Positions 45,233 through 54,442 are shown, numbered from the stretch's first letter. The stretch is DNA of 64,000 bases from JACCVL01 sp963704295 (GCA_963704295.1 OY969884.1:2108001-2172000), one strand, 5' to 3'. The notes: a model not told the origin generated them from the letters alone. A program made the numbers and translations.

Positions 45233-45790
45233 TCATGGCCGTTGAGCCGCTGCTGCTCTGGCGAGGATCTGCTCCACGACGGTCGACTTCGCGTCGGCGT
45301 AGTCCTGGACGTAGGCCCAGTGGCGGGCGGCCAGCTCTCGCTTTGCCGCCTGGTATCGCTCCAACTCGTCGGGGCTGGCACGGAGCCGATCGCGGAAGGC
45401 GAGCAGGCGCTCGACCTCCGGCGCGTCGGGACCGAACACGTGCAGGTTGACGCTCGGGTCCGACCGCTTGAACAGCCGGTGCTGGTGCCAGTCCGGCTCC
45501 CGCAGGTGCAGCGGGTAGCCACCGGCCTCCAACCGGGGGACGTACGCCGCCTCGTCGCTCGGGTCGGGCACGACCAGCAGGATGTCGATGATCGGCTTGG
45601 CGGCGAGCCCGGGAACAGCGGTGGAGCCGACGTGCTCGACCCGCACCGCGAGCGGTCCGAGCGCGGTCAGGATGGTCGCCCGCTCGCCGGCGTAGGTGTC
45701 GGCCCAGCGGGGATCGGGCTGGGAGAGGTGGATGCTCCCGTCGACCCGGGTGCGCGGTCGCACGTAGTCCGGCTCGGGGTCGCTTGTCAC
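45233..45790 (-). CDS. GrpB family protein (UPF0157)
   Basis: 185 residues of the GrpB nucleotidyltransferase-like fold. The signature VRVEHVGSTAVPGLAAKPIIDILLVV holds the GS motif and the acidic pair, given here in outline, and NLHVFGPDAPEVERLLAFRD follows. The relation to minimal nucleotidyltransferases is known; the substrate is not. The start overlaps the DUF4188 stop by four bases. Confidence 0.92.
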   Translation of the reverse strand: MTSDPEPDYVRPRTRVDGSIHLSQPDPRWADTYAGERATILTALGPLAVRVEHVGSTAVPGLAAKPIIDILLVVPDPSDEAAYVPRLEAGGYPLHLREPDWHQHRLFKRSDPSVNLHVFGPDAPEVERLLAFRDRLRASPDELERYQAAKRELAARHWAYVQDYADAKSTVVEQILARAAAAQRP

Positions 45791-46290
45791 GGCACCGGCA
45801 GTTCGTCGCCTCCAGGCCGCGGCGACCCGGCGCCGATCCGGGATCGCGCCGACTCCCGGTTTCCGGTGGCAGGCAGCAGCCGGCCGACCCGTCCGAGGCC
45901 GCGGGGCGGCACCCCGGAGTAGAACGCTTCGTAGGCACCCGCCTCCACCCGGTACGTCTCGTGCCAGATGCCCGCGTCACCGCGGCTGTTGCGGACCCGC
46001 CGGTTGAACGCGCGCCAGGCGGGCCAGTGCAGGTGGTCGCGGGAGTTGGCGTACCGCTCCAGGTCCTCGAAGCTGCGCCAGTACTGCACGATCATTCCGA
46101 GGCTGCTCTGCGCGCCGAGAAAGCCGGTCGCGGGGTCCTTCTCCAGCTCGTTGAGCATCCGAGGCATCGCCACGAAGGCCGGCCACCAGGTGCGGATCTT
46201 CCACGGCTTGTTGACCCGGATCCCGATCAGGAAGACGACGAACGGCCCGTCGATCTCGGCCGTCAACCGCTCCGCGCGCACCTGGTTCAT
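45787..46290 (-). CDS. DUF4188 family protein (monooxygenase-like fold)
   Basis: 167 residues from an ATG at 46290 with GGGAGG directly upstream. The core is FVVFLIGIRVNKPWKIRTWW, SSLGMIVQYWRSFEDLERYA and GIWHETYRVEAGAYEAFYSG, a dimeric alpha/beta-barrel-like domain related to antibiotic monooxygenases. Its function is unproven. It is divergent from the amino-acid ABC operon. Confidence 0.88.
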   Translation of the reverse strand: MNQVRAERLTAEIDGPFVVFLIGIRVNKPWKIRTWWPAFVAMPRMLNELEKDPATGFLGAQSSLGMIVQYWRSFEDLERYANSRDHLHWPAWRAFNRRVRNSRGDAGIWHETYRVEAGAYEAFYSGVPPRGLGRVGRLLPATGNRESARSRIGAGSPRPGGDELPVP

Positions 46291-46390
46291 TCGACCTCCC
46301 TGACTGCCGTGCTGGAGCCGCCAGCATGCTCGCATGCCAGGGCCAGGTCCAGGGTCGGAAGCGTCGCAGGCCCCGAGCACCCCATATCCG

Positions 46391-46410
46391 TGCTGACTTG
46401 CCAGTCAGCA
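46391..46410. promoter_or_regulatory. perfect 20-bp palindrome between divergent DUF4188 and amino-acid ABC genes
   Basis: TGCTGACT at 46391-46398 and AGTCAGCA at 46403-46410 are separated by TGCC. The divergent intergenic position and the 8-4-8 form fit an operator for a dimeric repressor (TetR or GntR type). A transcript hairpin is the alternative. Confidence 0.55.
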
Positions 46411-46547
46411 TGGCGACGTCTGGCGACACCGGAAGTCACGGTGCCGTCACAGACCGGCGACGCCCTGGCGAAATCGCCGACAGAAGGCCCCGACCGTGCC
46501 ATCCTGCACCTGATCCGCACTCGCTCCGTGCTCCTGGAGGACCTGGC

Positions 46548-47462
46548 ATGCCTACCCCCCGAACCGCACTGTTGACTGCGGCGGCCCTGCTCGCCGTCCC
46601 CCTGGGTGCCTGCGGCGGGAGCGACGAGCGCGGCAGCGTCGCAGCCGGTCCCTCCGAGGAGGGCGCCTGCGCGCAGGCCGACGGCTCTGACGACCTGCTT
46701 GCCGAGATCTGCGACCGCGGGGTGTTGACGGTGTCGACCGACCCGGCCTACCCACCGCAGTCCTCGTTGGACAAGAAGACGCAGGAGTACGTCGGCTTCG
46801 ACATCGACGTGGCCACCGAGATCGCCGAGCGGCTGGGGGTCGAGGTCGCCTGGGAGGCGCCGTCGTGGGACGTCATCACCTCCGGCGGCTGGAACGACCG
46901 GTGGCAGATGAGCGTCGGGTCGATGACCCCGACCAATGACCGGCAGCAGGTGCTGCACTTCAGCGAGCCGTACTACTACACCCCGGCCGTGGTGGTCGTG
47001 CACGAGGACAACACCTCGGTGAGCGACGTCGCCACCGACCTGGACGGCGCGAAGATCGGCGTCTGCAGCGGCTGCACCTACGAGCAGTTCCTGGACAAGT
47101 CGCTCGAGATCGACGGCTTCACCTTCGACTTCGCTATCGACGACGCCGAGATCTCCGGCTACGACACCGACACCACCGCGCTCCAGGACCTGTCCCTCGG
47201 CGACGGAACCCGACTGGACGCGGTCATCACCTCGCTGACCACCGCGCAGGGCTACGTCGACTCCGGCAAGCCGGTCAAGATCGTCGGTGACCCGGTGTTC
47301 TACGAGCCGCTCGCGGTCGCCATCGACAAGAACTCCGGCGCCGACCCGGCCGCGTTCGTCGACGCCGTGGACACGATCGTCGGCGACATGCACGACGACG
47401 GCACGCTCACCGAGTTCTCCAAGCAGTGGTACGACGGCACGGACCTGACGGTGCAGCAGTGA
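46548..47462 (+). CDS. polar amino-acid ABC transporter substrate-binding lipoprotein
   Basis: 304 residues with a lipobox LGAC at Cys22 and a family 3 solute-binding domain: GVLTVSTDPAYPPQSSLD, EYVGFDIDVATEIAERLGV, MTPTNDRQQVLHFSEPYYYT, and IGVCSGCTYEQFLDKSLE. The Arg/Asp pair that normally fixes the alpha-amino acid group appears altered: the segment reads NDRQQ. The ligand may be an amino acid or an opine/betaine-like compound. GGAGG at 46536-46540 supports the ATG. It heads a three-gene importer operon. Confidence 0.92.
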   Translation: MPTPRTALLTAAALLAVPLGACGGSDERGSVAAGPSEEGACAQADGSDDLLAEICDRGVLTVSTDPAYPPQSSLDKKTQEYVGFDIDVATEIAERLGVEVAWEAPSWDVITSGGWNDRWQMSVGSMTPTNDRQQVLHFSEPYYYTPAVVVVHEDNTSVSDVATDLDGAKIGVCSGCTYEQFLDKSLEIDGFTFDFAIDDAEISGYDTDTTALQDLSLGDGTRLDAVITSLTTAQGYVDSGKPVKIVGDPVFYEPLAVAIDKNSGADPAAFVDAVDTIVGDMHDDGTLTEFSKQWYDGTDLTVQQ

Positions 47463-47481
47463 CGCGGAGCGGCCCTGCCTG

Positions 47482-48399
47482 ATGGCGTCGCACGGCCCGG
47501 AGGGCACTGCCGCGGGTGGGCCCTCCGACCGGATGGAGCGGCTCGCTCTGGTGAGCGCCGGCGTCCCCTTCCGCTACAAGGTGGGGGTCGTCTGGCTGCT
47601 GGTGTTCGCGGTGCTGGCCGGGTTCTTCGCGGTCGCCGGCTTCGACACCGACTGGATGCTGGACAACGCGACCTACATCGCCGGCGGGCTCCAGTACACG
47701 CTGTTCATCGCCGTCGGCGGGATCGTGCTGGCGGTCACGCTCGCCGGACTCGGCGCCCTCGCCCGGCTCTCGTCCAACCCGCTCGCGTACGGGGTGGCGG
47801 GGTTCTACGTGTCGTTCTTCCGCGGCACGCCGCTGATCGTGCAGATGTTCCTCATCTACCTCGCGCTGCCGCAGGTGGGGCTCAATCTCGTCGACCGCTT
47901 CCCGGGCTTTCCGGCCTACCTGGCGAACAGCCTGGTGCTGGACGCGGCCGTCGCGGGCACGATCGCCCTGGGGCTGAACTACGGCGCCTACATGACCGAG
48001 ATCTTCCGCGCCGGGATCCAGTCGGTCGCCTCCGGTCAGGGTGAGGCGGCGGACGCGCTGGGCATGACGTACCGGCAGAAGATGCGCAAGGTGATCCTGC
48101 CGCAGGCGTTCCGGGTGATCATCCCGCCCACGGGGAACGAGTTCATCGCGATGATGAAGGACACCGCGTTGGTGTCCTTCCTCGGGGTGACCGCGGCGAG
48201 TGCCGAGATCTTCCGCCGCTCTCAGCTGGTGGGCAAGGCGGACTTCAAGAACCTGGAGGCCTACCTCGTCGCCGCCGGGCTGTACTGGGCGCTCACCGCG
48301 CTGTTCACCGTCTTCCAGAGCCGGCTCGAGCGCCGGGTGGCGTCCGGCTACGTCCGGCTCCCGGCCACCGGCCGTGGCCGCCGCGGAGCGGACGCATGA
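47482..48399 (+). CDS. polar amino-acid ABC transporter permease
   Basis: 305 residues. A 50-residue N-terminal extension with one extra helix (VVWLLVFAVLAGFFAVAG) precedes the HisM-type core with FFRGTPLIVQMFLIYLALPQ, TEIFRAGIQSVASGQGEAAD and the EAA loop ending VILPQAFRVIIPP. It forms the membrane channel of the importer. The 3' end overlaps the ATPase start by four bases. Confidence 0.92.
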   Translation: MASHGPEGTAAGGPSDRMERLALVSAGVPFRYKVGVVWLLVFAVLAGFFAVAGFDTDWMLDNATYIAGGLQYTLFIAVGGIVLAVTLAGLGALARLSSNPLAYGVAGFYVSFFRGTPLIVQMFLIYLALPQVGLNLVDRFPGFPAYLANSLVLDAAVAGTIALGLNYGAYMTEIFRAGIQSVASGQGEAADALGMTYRQKMRKVILPQAFRVIIPPTGNEFIAMMKDTALVSFLGVTAASAEIFRRSQLVGKADFKNLEAYLVAAGLYWALTALFTVFQSRLERRVASGYVRLPATGRGRRGADA

Positions 48400-49169
48400 C
48401 CGCGCCGGCGCCGGAGCGCGAGGTGGTCGTGCGGGTCGAGGGACTGCACAAGCGCTTCGGACGGCTCGAGGTGCTCCGGGGCGTGGACATGGAGGTGCGC
48501 AAGGGCGAGGTGGTGGTGATCTTCGGCCGCTCCGGCTCCGGCAAGTCGACGATGCTGCGCTGCGTCAACTTCCTCGAGGACCCGACCCGGGGGACCATCG
48601 AGGTGGCCGGGATACGGCTGGGCGGCGGCCATCGCACCCGACGCAAGCGCGAGCAGATCCGTCAGATCCGGTTGCACGTCGGCATGGTCTTCCAGCAGTT
48701 CAACCTGTTCCCACAGATGACCGTGCTGGAGAATGTGATGGTCGCGCCGATGTGCCAACGCACCGACAGCGAGGCGACCATCCGGACCCGCGCGCACGAA
48801 CTGCTGGACCAGGTCGGGCTCGCCGACAAGGCCGGCGAGCATCCGATTCGGCTGTCCGGCGGGCAGCAGCAGCGGGTGGCGATCGCCCGGGCGCTGGCGA
48901 TGCAGCCCGAGGTGATGCTGTTCGACGAGCCGACGTCGGCGCTGGACCCGGAGCTCACCGGCGAGGTGCTGGCGGTGATGAAGTCGCTGGCCACCGACCT
49001 GCACATGCCGATGATGGTGGTGACGCACGAGATGGGCTTCGCCCGCGAGGTGGCCGACCGGATGGCGTTCTTCCACGAGGGCGTGATCCTCGAGGAAGGG
49101 CCACCGGAGCAGGTGTTCGGCGCCACCCGGTGTGCGGAGACGCGCACCTTCCTCGACGCCGTCCTCTGA
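48396..49169 (+). CDS. polar amino-acid ABC transporter ATP-binding protein
   Basis: A 257-residue GlnQ/HisP-type ATPase. Walker A is GRSGSGKSTML, the Q-loop is VFQQFNLFPQMTV, the signature LSGGQQQRV, Walker B MLFDEPTSALDPEL, and the switch His is in VVTHEMGFAREVADRM. About ten extra residues (GGGHRTRRKREQI) precede the Q-loop, as in glutamate-type importers. It ends eleven bases before a single palindromic repeat copy, convergent with the TetR gene. Confidence 0.94.
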   Translation: MTAPAPEREVVVRVEGLHKRFGRLEVLRGVDMEVRKGEVVVIFGRSGSGKSTMLRCVNFLEDPTRGTIEVAGIRLGGGHRTRRKREQIRQIRLHVGMVFQQFNLFPQMTVLENVMVAPMCQRTDSEATIRTRAHELLDQVGLADKAGEHPIRLSGGQQQRVAIARALAMQPEVMLFDEPTSALDPELTGEVLAVMKSLATDLHMPMMVVTHEMGFAREVADRMAFFHEGVILEEGPPEQVFGATRCAETRTFLDAVL

Positions 49170-49179
49170 CCCCCCTGCT

Positions 49180-49200
49180 CACGATCCGCGACTTTTGCAG
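49180..49200. repeat. solitary palindromic element copy
   Basis: One plus-strand copy of CACGATCCGCGACTTTTGCA followed by G, between the convergent ABC ATPase and TetR genes, preceded by a short C-run. No inverted partner is seen within 200 bases, so this is a half-element. Confidence 0.85.
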
Positions 49201-49224
49201 GCGGAGCGCGGTGGGCGTGGCGGA

Positions 49225-49854
49225 TCAGTCCGCGGCGTCGGGTGGGTCCGGGAGCAGCGTCCCGGACGCCAGTCCCAGCTCGGCCTCGGCGTGGGCCGCC
49301 GACCACCCGATCACCGCCCGCCGGTCGATCACGTCCCGGTGCACGACGGTCTGCAGCGCCAGCCCGTCCAGCAGGCTCAGGATCCGCCACGCCGCTCCGG
49401 CGGGGTCGGCGCAGTCCAGCACCCCCTGGTCCACTCCTCCGCGGATGGTGTCCATCAGCAGCCGCTGCCACGCCACGTTCAACCGCTGGGACGTCTCCCG
49501 CACCGACGGCCGACGCGACGCCTCGGCCCAGGCATCCAGCCACAGCTGGAACGCCCAGTCCTGCTCCGCCCTGGCGTACGTCGTGAAGAAGACCCGCAGC
49601 CGGTGCACAGCTCCGGCGCGCTCGGCCATCGCGTTCCGGGTCGCCCGCAGATCCCGGTCGGCCGCCTGCTCGAAGGCCGCGGCCAGCAGGTCGTCCATCG
49701 AGGCGAAGTAGTGGTGGATCAGCCCGCTCGACGTGCCCATCTCCTCGGCCACGTCGCGCACCGTCGTCGCTGCCATGCCCTGCCGGAGCAGCACCGCCAC
49801 CGCGGCGGACACGATCGCGCTGCGCCGTTCTGGCGGGGACAGACGAGGAGCCAC
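49225..49854 (-). CDS. TetR family transcriptional regulator
   Basis: 209 residues. The N-terminal HTH (about residues 8-55) reads RRSAIVSAAVAVLLRQGMAA, then TTVRDVAEEMGTSSGLIHHY and FASMDDLLAAAFEQ. The SSGLIHHYF recognition helix and the C-terminal domain recall BetI/TetR_C_6 repressors, which respond to choline-type or other small amines. It is divergent from the GcvT-like gene, and the shared 87-base region contains a candidate operator at 49874-49889, so it most likely controls itself and that operon. Confidence 0.9.
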   Translation of the reverse strand: MAPRLSPPERRSAIVSAAVAVLLRQGMAATTVRDVAEEMGTSSGLIHHYFASMDDLLAAAFEQAADRDLRATRNAMAERAGAVHRLRVFFTTYARAEQDWAFQLWLDAWAEASRRPSVRETSQRLNVAWQRLLMDTIRGGVDQGVLDCADPAGAAWRILSLLDGLALQTVVHRDVIDRRAVIGWSAAHAEAELGLASGTLLPDPPDAAD

Positions 49855-49873
49855 GACGGAAGGCTAGAGGTTA

Positions 49874-49889
49874 TTGCGCAACTGTCCAA
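49874..49889. promoter_or_regulatory. candidate TetR operator over divergent promoters
   Basis: A 16-bp imperfect palindrome: half-sites TTGCGCAA and (minus strand) TTGGACAG agree at six of eight positions. On the minus strand, TTGGAC, a 17-base spacer and TAGCCT could drive tetR. On the plus strand, TTGCGC, an 18-base spacer and TACGGT could drive the GcvT-like gene. A repressor bound here would cover both -35 regions. Confidence 0.5.
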
Positions 49890-49941
49890 CAAGGTCGTAC
49901 GGTGAGAGCCGGGACCGGAGGGCCGGCGAAAGGGCGCGACG

Positions 49942-51141
49942 ATGATCAGGACGACCCCCTTCCACGAGCGGCTGAGCGAGCTGAACAAGACCGGGCTGTG
50001 GGGGCACTGGTCCGGCTATCTCTCCGCGCTGCGCTACGACTCCTCTGCCAAGCACGAGTACTTCGCGGTGCGCAACAGCGCCGGCTACTTCGACACGTCG
50101 CCGCTGTACAAGTACTGGATTCGCGGTCGCGACGCCGAGCGCTTCCTCGCCGGCGTGCTCACCCGCGACATTCGCAAGTGCCGCCCCGGCCAGGCGCAGT
50201 ACACGCTGTGGTGTGACGACCGCGGCTTCGTCCTCGAGGACGGCGTCTGCTTCCGGCACTCCGACACGGAGTTCTTCCTCACCGCGGCCGAGCCCAACCT
50301 CGGTTACCTGCGCGACCTCGTCGGCCGGCTCCAGGTGCAGATCGAGGACGTCACCGACCAGTACGGCGTACTGGCCGTGCAGGGCCCGCGGTCACGGGAG
50401 ATCCTGGCCGAGCTGGCGCCGGAGGTGTCCGAGCTGCCCTTCTTCGGGCTCACCCAGGCCAAGATCGGCAGCGCACCGGTGACCATCTCGCGTACCGGCT
50501 TCACCGGTGACCTGGGCTTCGAGGTCTTCGTGGGTGCCGACAGCGCGCTGCCGGTGCTGGACGCGGTGGTCGAGGCCGGGGACGGGCACGGGCTCGCACC
50601 GTTCGGCGAGCAGGCGCTGCTGATGACCCGGGTCGAGGCCGGGCTGGTCCTGATGAACGTGGAGTTCACGTCCAGCCGGTATGCCTTCACCGACCACGAT
50701 CGGGTGACCCCCAAGGAGCTCGGCTTCGGCTGGATGCTGCGCGGGGTCGAGGCCGACGACCGGCCGTTCATCGGCCGCGACGCGATCCGCCGCGAGCTCG
50801 CCGAGCAGACCTCGCGCTGGGCCAGCGTCGGGCTGGTGATCGACTGGCAGGACTACGACCGGCTCTACAACGAGGCGGGGCTGATCCCACCCAAGGACGA
50901 GACGCCGCTCGACTACGAGTCGATGCTGTACGACGAGTCGGGCGATCGGATCGGCTACGCCACCAGCCTGATGTACTCGCCGGTGCTGCAGCGGCACATC
51001 GCGATGGCGCGAGTGCGTCCCGACCGCTCGGCGGTCGGCTCCCGGGTCGAGGTCGAGCTCACCATCAACCACGAGTACCGCACGGTCGGCGCGGACGTCG
51101 CCCGACTGCCCCTGTTCAAGCCCGAGCGAAAGACGGCGTGA
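49942..51141 (+). CDS. GcvT-like aminomethyltransferase family protein (THF-dependent demethylase type)
   Basis: A 399-residue folate-binding GcvT fold. Features are EYFAVRNSAGYFDTSPLYKY, FLAGVLTRDIRKCRPGQAQY, the RTGFTGDLGFEVFV segment and the C-terminal barrel with KELGFGWML. In the glycine cleavage T protein and in DMSP, dimethylglycine or sarcosine demethylases this domain moves a one-carbon unit to tetrahydrofolate. No glycine cleavage P, H or L gene is near, so a demethylase role is more likely than glycine cleavage. The substrate is unknown. The stop overlaps the region of the following oxidoreductase start, implying coupling. Confidence 0.85.
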   Translation: MIRTTPFHERLSELNKTGLWGHWSGYLSALRYDSSAKHEYFAVRNSAGYFDTSPLYKYWIRGRDAERFLAGVLTRDIRKCRPGQAQYTLWCDDRGFVLEDGVCFRHSDTEFFLTAAEPNLGYLRDLVGRLQVQIEDVTDQYGVLAVQGPRSREILAELAPEVSELPFFGLTQAKIGSAPVTISRTGFTGDLGFEVFVGADSALPVLDAVVEAGDGHGLAPFGEQALLMTRVEAGLVLMNVEFTSSRYAFTDHDRVTPKELGFGWMLRGVEADDRPFIGRDAIRRELAEQTSRWASVGLVIDWQDYDRLYNEAGLIPPKDETPLDYESMLYDESGDRIGYATSLMYSPVLQRHIAMARVRPDRSAVGSRVEVELTINHEYRTVGADVARLPLFKPERKTA

Positions 51142-51146
51142 GACCC

Positions 51147-52747
51147 ATGGCAGCTACCAGCACGGAGTACGACGCGATCGTCGTCGGCGGCGGGCACAAC
51201 GGCCTCGTCAACGGCGCCTACCTCGCCAAGGCGGGACTCAAGACGCTGATCCTCGAGCGCCGGCACCTGGTCGGTGGCGCGGCGATCACCGAGGAGCTGG
51301 TCCCGGGCTTCCACTTCACCACGTTCTCGTACGCGCTCAGCCTGCTGCGGCCGGACATCATCCACGAGCTCGAGCTGGTCAAGCACGGCTTCCTGCCGAT
51401 CCTGATGCCGTCCTCGTTCGCCCCGATGGAGAACGGCGACTACCTGCTGCTCGGTCAGGACCGGGACGAGAACATCAAGGAGATCATGCGGCACTCGCCG
51501 CACGACGCGGACGCGATGGACCGTTACGAGCACGACGTGAACCGCGTCGTGCAGGCGATCAAGCCGCTGCTGGACAAGGTGCCGCCGAACATCTTCGGCA
51601 AGGCGCCGGAGGACCTGGAGGCGACCGCCGAGCTGGTCTCGCACCTCAGCGGTGTGGAGCCGAAGGTCATGCACGACCTCGTCCGGATGCTCACCGGCAG
51701 CGCGGCGGACTTCCTCGACGACTACTTCGAGAGCGACATCCTCAAGGGCTACATCGCCTCGTCCGGCATCATCGGGACCAGGGTGGGCCCGATGTCGCAG
51801 GGCTCCGGGCTGGTGCTGCTCTACCACTCGATGGGGGAGCACGACGGGCACTTCGGCGCCTGGGCGTTCCACAAGGGCGGCAACGGGGGCTTCACCCAGG
51901 TGCTGGCGCGGGCCGCGCAGGCGTACGGGGCGGACATCCGGCTGGAGTCGCCGGTCGAGGCGGTGCTCACCAGCAACGGCCGGGCGACCGGCGTCGCGCT
52001 CGCCGACGGGACCGAGCTCAAGGCCAAGGTCGTGGTCGAGCGCGCTCGACCCGCGGCGGACCTTCCTCGAGCTGGTCGAGCCGCGCGAGCTGCCGGGCGA
52101 CCTGGTGGACAACATCGAGCGGTTCCGATTCCAGGGCACCTCGGCGAAGGTGAACTTCGCCCTGGACGGGCTGCCGCGCTACCCCGCGCTCGGCGACCGC
52201 TCCGACCAGTACCGCGGGTTCATCAACATGGGCCCGTCGCTGGAGTACCTCGAGCGGGCCTTCGACGACGCCAAGTACGGGTGGTACAGCCAGCGCCCGT
52301 ACATCGACGGCGCGATCCAGTCGGTCGTCGACCCGGACATGGCGCCCTCCTGGCAAGCACGTCATGTCCTGCTTCATCCAGTACGCCCCGTACCACCTCA
52401 AGGGCAGCGACTGGGACACCGAGCGGGACCGGTTCGGCGACACCGTGCAGGCGACGCTGGAGTCGTTCTTCCCCGGCTTCGGCGACCTGGTGCACCACCG
52501 TGAGGTCGTCACCCCGCTCGACATCGAGCGGGTGGTCGGGCTCAGCGAGGGCAACATCTTCGCCGGGGAGTTCTTCGCCCCGCAGATGTACTTCTTCCGG
52601 CCGGCGCCGGGCTGGAGCCAGTACCGGACGCCGATCGACGGGTACTACCAGTGCGGGTCCGGCACCCATCCCGGCGGCTGCGTGATGGGCGCCCCGGGCA
52701 AGCTGGCGAGCCGGCAGGTGCTCAAGGACCTCGCCGACAAGGCCTGA
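51147..52747 (+). CDS. phytoene-dehydrogenase-like FAD-dependent oxidoreductase, two +1 frameshifts
   Basis: A flavin oxidoreductase of the CrtI/COG1233 type. The N-terminal dinucleotide motif is IVVGGGHNGLVNGAYLAKAG followed by VGGAAITEELVPGFHF. The frame changes near 52038 (an extra base after KAKVVV, so SALDPRRTFLELVEP continues in frame two) and near 52345 (an extra C in a CCC run, so GKHVMSCFIQYAPYHLKG continues in frame three). It then ends normally with GTHPGGCVMGAPG and SRQVLKDLADKA. Removing both bases gives about 530 residues, normal for the family. It is not a carotenoid gene by context: it follows the GcvT-like gene directly. Confidence 0.82.
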
Positions 52748-52793
52748 CCGCCCCACTCCGCCCCCACCCCCGCCCCACCCCACCCCCGCCCCC

Positions 52794-52898
52794 CACGATC
52801 CGCGACTTTTGCAGAGCCCCAGGGGTGGACGTGCGCCCGACAGCCGCCGCCCGCTTCCGGCAGTGCCCAACCGGGCCCTGCAAAAGTCGCGGATCGTG
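52794..52898. repeat. inverted pair of palindromic elements (52794-52814 +, 52878-52898 -)
   Basis: CACGATCCGCGACTTTTGCA plus G, a 63-base spacer, then the exact reverse complement. A long C-rich tract (52751-52793) lies outside the left copy. It sits between the convergent FAD oxidoreductase and glycosidase-like genes, the canonical pair arrangement in this window. Confidence 0.92.
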
Positions 52899-52932
52899 GG
52901 CAGGCGGTGGGGCGGATCCGTGGGCAAGGGGG

Positions 52933-54442
52933 CTAGGGGCGAGGTGGACATGACGACCACGTCGCCGTGACCGCCGTAGCCGAGCACCCTGCCGCCGTAC
53001 GGCGTGCCGTCGAAGCTCACGATCAGGTGCCCACCACCGGGTCGTTCCACCACCTGCGGATGCGGAATGTTGCTCGGGTACGGCGCGTCCAGAGCCCCGA
53101 CCCGGCGCATCGACAGGTCGTAGACCGGATAGGCCTGCTCGTCCTTGCTGCTCGCCAGCACGTACCACCGGCCGTCCACCTGTTGGATGATCGGCCCCTC
53201 GCACTCGCGCGAGGTCGGGTCCGCGCCGACGAGCTGCAACCCGTCGGCGTACGACCCACCGGGCGGGCCGACGGCGAGCGCCGGGTGGAAACGGAACGGG
53301 TCCTGCGAGGGGCTCTCCACGAACGCCACGTGCCAGCGTCCGTCGATCCGCGTCAACGACGGGTCCCAGGAGCTGACCGCAGTGGGCAGCTCCAGCGGCT
53401 CGGTCTCCAGCACGTGCACGCCGCTCAGCAGGTCCGCGTCGGTGACCGCGTGCCGCACGTGCACGCCGTCGAAGGCGAAGTCACCCCACGAGCTCACCCC
53501 GACGATGGTCCGCCCGGCGTCCTCGTCCAGGACCAGCTGCCCGGCGTGGTCACCGAGCAGCCGGCCGTCGCGCCGGCTGTAGAGCTGCGCGACCTGCTCG
53601 AACCGTGACGGGTCGGCCAGGTCGAGCGTGAACACACCCCAGTGCGCCTGCTGGAAGAAGCCCATGCCGGCGCAGGTGAACGTGAGGTATGCCTTGCCGT
53701 CGCGCACGACCGCGGACCCGTCCGGCCGCTGCACCAGATGCGGATCGCGCAGTCCGGTGTAGCCGAACGGCCCGCCGCGCACCTGCGACAACCGGAGCGG
53801 CTCACCGTCCGACCGGGTCCCGTACGCCAGCGCGTGCGCCTGCAGGGTTTCCGGGTCGCGCAGGTCGACGAGCTCAGCGAGCTGGTCCCGGACGGTCACC
53901 AGCGGCCGCCAGCCGTCCCCGGTGTCGGCGACCGCGGTGACCTGGTTCTCGCACAGGACGAAGGCCAGCCCGAACCGGGCACCCAGCGCTGCCCGGCGGC
54001 GACGCAGCACCGTGGTCCTCCCGGCGCGACGGAGCTCGATGGCGACTCGGCGTCGCTGCGGGTCGTAGGTGACCAGCAGGTGCTGCCCGTCCGCGGTCGC
54101 CAGGCCCGCCGCCACACCGGCGTCGCTGACCGTGTCGACCTGCAGCTCGACCGCGACGAACGGGGCGACGGGCACCGCCTCGGTGCGGCGCAACCCCGCC
54201 ACCTGCCCGCCGGCCTGGTGCAACTGTTCGAAACCGGGCGCCACCAGCGCGAACGGCCGGAACCGCTCCGCGATGTCGAAGGACAGGTCGAGCACGGAGA
54301 ACTCCTCGGTGGGCGGGTCGGGGGGAGGGGCCGGGCGAGCCGGCCGGCACGATCCTGCCGTGCCCAGCGGCAGCACCACCGTCAGCCCCAGTCCGCGCAG
54401 CAGCAGCGCGCGCCGGTCCAGCGGTCGACCCGGTCGCGTCAC
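52933..54442 (-). CDS. GH43-like beta-propeller lipoprotein, stop codon probably masked by an extra base
   Basis: About 500 residues. The start is a GTG at 54442 that overlaps the permease stop. A Tat-like RR motif (LDRRALLLRGLGL) and lipobox (GTAGSC) lead to an N-terminal beta-sandwich-like region, then a propeller-like half with GLRDPHLVQRPDG, SWDPSLTRIDGRWHVAFVES, ECEGPIIQQVDGRWYVLASS and NIPHPQVVERPGGGHLIVSF. This is typical of GH43-type glycosidase relatives. In the given sequence the frame has no stop here: it runs through the palindrome to 52223, antisense to the neighbour. Deleting one G of GGGG at 52936-52939 yields TAG at 52933-52935. It probably acts on arabinose-containing sugars with the GH51. 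Confidence 0.75.

Noticed and set aside
49942..51141. Glycine cleavage T protein of a complete glycine cleavage system
   Set aside because: No gcvP, gcvH or lpd is nearby and the partner gene is an FAD oxidoreductase, so a demethylase-type role is favoured.
51147..52747. Carotenoid biosynthesis gene (phytoene desaturase)
   Set aside because: No crtB, crtE or other carotenoid genes are adjacent. The fold is shared by many CrtI-like oxidoreductases, and the gene is coupled to a GcvT-like gene.
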